Shown one piece after another: positions 5,256-6,544 of a DNA stretch of 6,544 bases (position 1 is the first letter of the stretch; every line of letters begins with the position of its first letter). The notes under the pieces are model-generated. The model saw only the letters and a list, made by a program, of their open reading frames with translations. It was not told the origin of the DNA and did not search any database. Made by a program: the position numbers and the translations under genes. The DNA comes from Rhodospirillum sp. UBA1311 (GTDB lineage: Bacteria; Pseudomonadota; Alphaproteobacteria; Rhodospirillales; Rhodospirillaceae): positions 1 to 6,544 of the forward strand of contig DBTR01000005.1 of the NCBI GenBank assembly GCA_002307145.1, in the 5' to 3' direction.

Positions 5256-6275
5256 ATGTCATCGGCTCTTCCCGCGAGCCACGACGTGGTTGCCGTCGGC
5301 AACGCGATCGTTGATGTCCTGGCGCATGCGGACGAGGCCTTCCTCGCATCCCATGGCATGGCCAAGGGCGTGATGACTCTGATCGATGCCGGTCGGGCCG
5401 AGGAAATCTATCGCGCCATGGGCCCGGGTGTCGAGTGTTCGGGTGGGTCGGCGGCGAACACCGCCGCGGTGATCGCCGCGCTCGGCGGCCGCCCGGCCTA
5501 TATCGGCAAGGTGCGCGACGACGCGCTCGGCGAGGTTTTCCGCCACGACATCGCCAACGCCGGGGTGCGCTTCGCCTGCGCGCCGTCCGACAACGGTTCG
5601 ACCACCGCGCGCTGCCTGATTCTCGTTACCCGGGATGCGCAGCGGACGATGAATACCTATCTGGGTGCCTGCCGCGAGCTGACCGAGGCGGATGTGGACG
5701 AAGGCCTGGTCGCCGCGTCTCAGGTCGCCTATCTCGAAGGCTATCTCTGGGACGAGGCCTCGGCCAAGGCTGCGATGAAGAAGGCCTGCGCGGTCGCGCG
5801 GGGCGCCGGGCGCGAAGTCGCGCTGTCGCTCTCCGATCCGTTTTGCGTCAATCGCCATCGCGCGGAACTCCAGGATCTGGTGAAGAGCGACGTCGACATC
5901 CTCTTCGCCAACGAGGACGAGGCGCTGGCGCTGTTCGAATCCGCCGACTTCGAGACGGCGGCGAACGCCCTGCGTCCGCATGTGAAAATCGCCGCGATCA
6001 CGCGCGGCGCCAAGGGCTGCGTCGTCATCGCCGGAAACGCCACGTACACCGTGGCGGCTCAGGCGGTGTACGACGTCGTCGACACCACCGGAGCGGGCGA
6101 CGCTTTCGCCGCCGGTTTCCTGCGTGCGCACACCATGGGGTTTGCCCCGGAGGTCTGCGGACGATTGGGAAACCTCGCCGCCGGGCGGATCATCACGCAC
6201 TTCGGTGCGCGACCGGAACGGCCGATGGCCGACCTTTACGTTCAGGCGACGGCGATCCCGCCGGCGACGCCTTGA
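5256..6275 (+). CDS. PfkB-family carbohydrate/nucleoside kinase, probably adenosine kinase-like
   Basis: This 339-residue cytosolic kinase belongs to the ribokinase/PfkB family, which phosphorylates sugars or nucleosides with ATP. The N-terminal strand VVAVGNAIVDVLA (11-23) holds the substrate-binding N16 and D20. The first signature region includes CSGGSAANTA (61-70). The second signature is VDTTGAGDAFAAGFL (275-289), with catalytic base D282 and the GAGD anion hole. ATP-site elements include FANEDEA and ITRGAKGC. Overall sequence and length fit the alphaproteobacterial proteins usually annotated as adenosine kinase, but the substrate cannot be proven from sequence; other nucleosides or sugars are possible. 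The start is well set by TAGGAG six bases before ATG and a clear promoter upstream. It is divergent from the EI24-bactofilin-lipoprotein cluster, and typA begins 25 bases after its stop, so the two may share a transcript. Confidence 0.92.
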   Translation: MSSALPASHDVVAVGNAIVDVLAHADEAFLASHGMAKGVMTLIDAGRAEEIYRAMGPGVECSGGSAANTAAVIAALGGRPAYIGKVRDDALGEVFRHDIANAGVRFACAPSDNGSTTARCLILVTRDAQRTMNTYLGACRELTEADVDEGLVAASQVAYLEGYLWDEASAKAAMKKACAVARGAGREVALSLSDPFCVNRHRAELQDLVKSDVDILFANEDEALALFESADFETAANALRPHVKIAAITRGAKGCVVIAGNATYTVAAQAVYDVVDTTGAGDAFAAGFLRAHTMGFAPEVCGRLGNLAAGRIITHFGARPERPMADLYVQATAIPPATP

Positions 6276-6300
6276 ACCGACATTGACAGGATATACAGTC

Positions 6301-6544
6301 ATGCAGCGTCGCAATATTGCGATCATTGCGCACGTCGACCACGGCAAGACCACGCTCGTCGACAATCTGCTGAAGCAGAGCGGCACCTTCCGTCAGAATC
6401 AGGCCGTCGCCGAGCGCGCGATGGATTCGAACGACCTCGAACGCGAACGCGGGATCACCATCCTGGCGAAATGCACGTCGGTTCTCTGGCACGACATCCG
6501 GATCAACATCGTCGACACTCCCGGCCACGCCGACTTCGGCGGCG
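6301..6544 (+). CDS. typA: Ribosome-associated translational GTPase TypA/BipA, N-terminal part
   Basis: The first 81 codons of a GTPase run off the right edge of the window. TypA/BipA is an EF-G-like GTPase that binds the ribosome and aids subunit assembly and growth under stress or cold. Visible GTPase motifs: the P-loop AHVDHGKT (10-17), the switch I region ending ERERGITI (47-54), and the G3 motif DTPGH (72-76) followed by ADFGG. The start MQRRNIAIIAHVDHGKTTLVDNLLKQSGTF and the phrase RAMDSNDLERERGITILAKCTS are characteristic of TypA rather than LepA or EF-G. AGGA (6288-6291) lies nine bases before the ATG. No separate promoter is evident in the 25-base gap after the kinase gene, so read-through from it is likely, though a promoter inside the kinase gene cannot be excluded. 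Confidence 0.96.
   Translation, partial: MQRRNIAIIAHVDHGKTTLVDNLLKQSGTFRQNQAVAERAMDSNDLERERGITILAKCTSVLWHDIRINIVDTPGHADFGG

Noticed and set aside
5259..6386. A 375-codon minus-strand open frame opposite the kinase and typA
   Set aside because: Arg/Gly-rich shadow sequence opposite two genes with clear catalytic motifs.

Overview
The window looks like chromosomal core DNA from a GC-rich alphaproteobacterium, most likely of the Rhodospirillales type. That placement is inference. It rests on the strong G/C preference at third codon positions, the DnaK tail ending in VVDADFEEVD, the dnaK-dnaJ-dapB-nth gene order, and GGGTCTGGGGCC-type palindromes between genes that I recall as common in that order. 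Every gene reads cleanly; I see no frameshift, insertion sequence, CRISPR array, tRNA or rRNA.

Layout. 1-495: the 3' end of dnaK. 496-644: a 149-base dnaK-dnaJ spacer with two good hairpins. 645-1787: dnaJ, which I start at a TTG codon behind a Shine-Dalgarno. 1810-2616: dapB, only 22 bases after dnaJ. 2617-2809: a non-coding stretch made of two inverted, head-to-head copies of a three-hairpin repeat; the first copy also supplies a plausible terminator for dapB. 2810-3454: nth. It converges with a minus-strand cluster of three genes, read in the order EI24-domain membrane protein (5131-4442), bactofilin (4413-3928) and small lipoprotein (3920-3459). 5132-5255: a divergent intergenic region with a near-consensus sigma-70 type promoter and a perfect inverted repeat. 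5256-6275: a PfkB-family sugar/nucleoside kinase, probably adenosine kinase-like. 6301 to the end: the first 81 codons of typA/bipA.

How the genes work together. DnaK and DnaJ form the Hsp70 chaperone pair; dapB (lysine and diaminopimelate synthesis) lies close enough to be read through from dnaJ. Nth is a base-excision DNA repair enzyme. The minus-strand trio combines a cytoskeletal polymer, a multi-pass membrane protein and a predicted lipoprotein in one tight transcription unit. It is the best candidate here for a little-described functional module, probably envelope-related, though the sequence alone does not prove a joint role. The kinase and TypA are housekeeping functions and may share a transcript (25-base gap).
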